Positions 5,342-6,112 of a stretch of 6,112 nt of DNA are shown piece by piece. Source of the DNA: Campylobacteraceae bacterium (lineage in GTDB: Bacteria > Campylobacterota > Campylobacteria > Campylobacterales > Campylobacteraceae); NCBI GenBank assembly GCA_031290675.1, contig JAITNC010000072.1, positions 1-6,112 of the forward strand, read 5' to 3'. The stretch's first letter is position 1; each line of letters opens with the position of its first letter. The position numbers and the translations under genes were made by a program. The notes below the pieces were generated by a model. That model saw only the letters and a program-made list of their open reading frames with translations, did no database searches and was not told the origin of the DNA.

Positions 5342-6112
5342 ATGAGTTTAGCTTGGTTTAAAACAAAAATCTTATCCCTTTTTGGTCTGTTTCTTTTCTC
5401 ACTTCTTTTGGTTGGTTGTGGCGGTGGAGGCGGCAGCAGTAGCCCCAAAAGCTCCAGTAACAATATGACTAACTTTTCGCTCAGCAGTGCCAAGATTATC
5501 AAACCAGCTGAGTTTAGCGGACAAAATGTAAATATAATGATTGATTATGACCATTCTGGCAATCCAAGGCCGATAGTTACCCACGATGGTACGAGTTACA
5601 CCCCTGACGAAGTTATCGACTTCAAAAAGGCTACTATGCCTATAACCTATACGATTAGAGCTGCAAATGGTAGTGTTAAAAGTTACTATGTAACCATCAG
5701 AAGAGCTTTTGAAGTTTCAAGTGCAGATAGGCTTAGAGAAGTTATCAGTACGATCAACAGTGGACCTGCAAATTACAAATATGTCACCATACTCATCACA
5801 AAAGATTTAGATTTGAGCGGAAATGAAAGAAATATCACCTCTGCTTGGGCAAACAACAATATAACACTTGAAAAATATAACTCTTCCCCTGAAAACGTAA
5901 CCATCAAAGGACTTACTATCGAAAGCAGTGGCATAGTAGGGCTTTTGGGTGTAAATGTCAAAACAACTCTTGCTATAAAAAGCTTTACGTTCGATAACAG
6001 CATCGTTGTCAAAAACGCTACAATCAACGGAACACATATCGATATAACTGTAGATTATAATGCTACAAATGCTACCAATTCATCTCTAACGCCGACAGTT
6101 ACCCATACGGGT
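5342..6112 (+). CDS. Surface lipoprotein with Ig-like and beta-helix-like segments (3' end outside window)
   Basis: Open for 257 codons from ATG 5342 to the window edge without a stop. I do not recognise a named gene. A basic and hydrophobic signal peptide ends in the lipobox LVGC with Cys26 as the lipidation site. Gly27 at +2 is compatible with outer-membrane sorting. A flexible GGGGGSSS linker (27-34) follows. Residues about 43-119 look like a bacterial Ig-like/DUF5018-type domain, from TNFSLSSAKI through VTHDGTSYTP to ITYTIRAANGSVKSYYVTI. Residues about 124-205 start with SSADRLREVISTINSG and continue with short strand-and-turn units such as ENVTIKGLTIESSG (184-197), resembling the N-terminal cap and coils of a right-handed beta-helix. 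From about 212 a second Ig-like copy seems to begin. A cell-surface or adhesin-like role is inference. It has its own promoter and ribosome binding site and is divergent from kpsM, so it is not part of the capsule operon. Confidence 0.85.
   Translation, partial: MSLAWFKTKILSLFGLFLFSLLLVGCGGGGGSSSPKSSSNNMTNFSLSSAKIIKPAEFSGQNVNIMIDYDHSGNPRPIVTHDGTSYTPDEVIDFKKATMPITYTIRAANGSVKSYYVTIRRAFEVSSADRLREVISTINSGPANYKYVTILITKDLDLSGNERNITSAWANNNITLEKYNSSPENVTIKGLTIESSGIVGLLGVNVKTTLAIKSFTFDNSIVVKNATINGTHIDITVDYNATNATNSSLTPTVTHTG

Noticed and set aside
5419..5433. G-rich run near the lipobox as a phase-variable poly-G tract
   Set aside because: It is a mixed GGC/GGT/GGA glycine-codon stretch, not a homopolymer, so slippage is unlikely.
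5399..6037. Minus-strand open frames at 5399..5584, 5773..6027 and 5807..6037
   Set aside because: They are antisense to the lipoprotein gene, which has a promoter, ribosome binding site, signal peptide and lipobox in its favour.

Overview
The window carries most of a group 2-type (KpsMTEDC) capsular polysaccharide export and assembly operon on the minus strand. A divergently transcribed surface lipoprotein gene starts from the other side of a 316-base AT-rich intergenic region. The closest match in gene order (kpsM-kpsT-kpsE-kpsD) and in protein style is the Campylobacterota (epsilonproteobacteria), for example Campylobacter or free-living relatives such as Sulfurimonas, Sulfuricurvum or Sulfurospirillum. 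The supporting signs are AAA-rich lysine codons, AT-rich promoters with a good -10 and no clear -35, and moderate GC (25 of 60 bases in a sampled stretch of kpsE). The genus cannot be fixed from the sequence alone.

Read in the direction of transcription (right to left), 5025 to 1 holds kpsM (ABC permease), kpsT (ABC ATPase, GTG start), kpsE (inner-membrane/periplasmic adaptor), kpsD (outer-membrane polysaccharide export protein) and the first 263 codons of kpsC (Kdo glycosyltransferase that builds the lipid-linked Kdo linker). Every junction overlaps, by 4, 8, 1 and 4 bases, so this is one tightly coupled transcription and translation unit. KpsC starts the Kdo linker on a phospholipid, KpsMT flips the finished chain across the inner membrane, and KpsE and KpsD carry it through the periplasm and outer membrane. 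kpsF and kpsS are not in the window; kpsC directly follows kpsD.

The 5026-5341 region holds a candidate TATAAT promoter for kpsM on the minus strand, and an extended -10 (TGCTACAAT) plus AAGGA ribosome binding site for the plus-strand gene. It also has several AT-rich palindromes upstream of the plus promoter, and a more GC-rich island that looks like a degenerate dispersed repeat.

From 5342 to the window end runs the 5' part of a lipoprotein gene (257 codons, no stop reached). It has a clear lipobox, a Gly/Ser linker, an immunoglobulin-like (DUF5018-like) segment, a stretch resembling a right-handed beta-helix, and what looks like the start of a second Ig-like copy. This is the least understood gene in the window. 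No RNA genes, CRISPR arrays or insertion sequences were seen.
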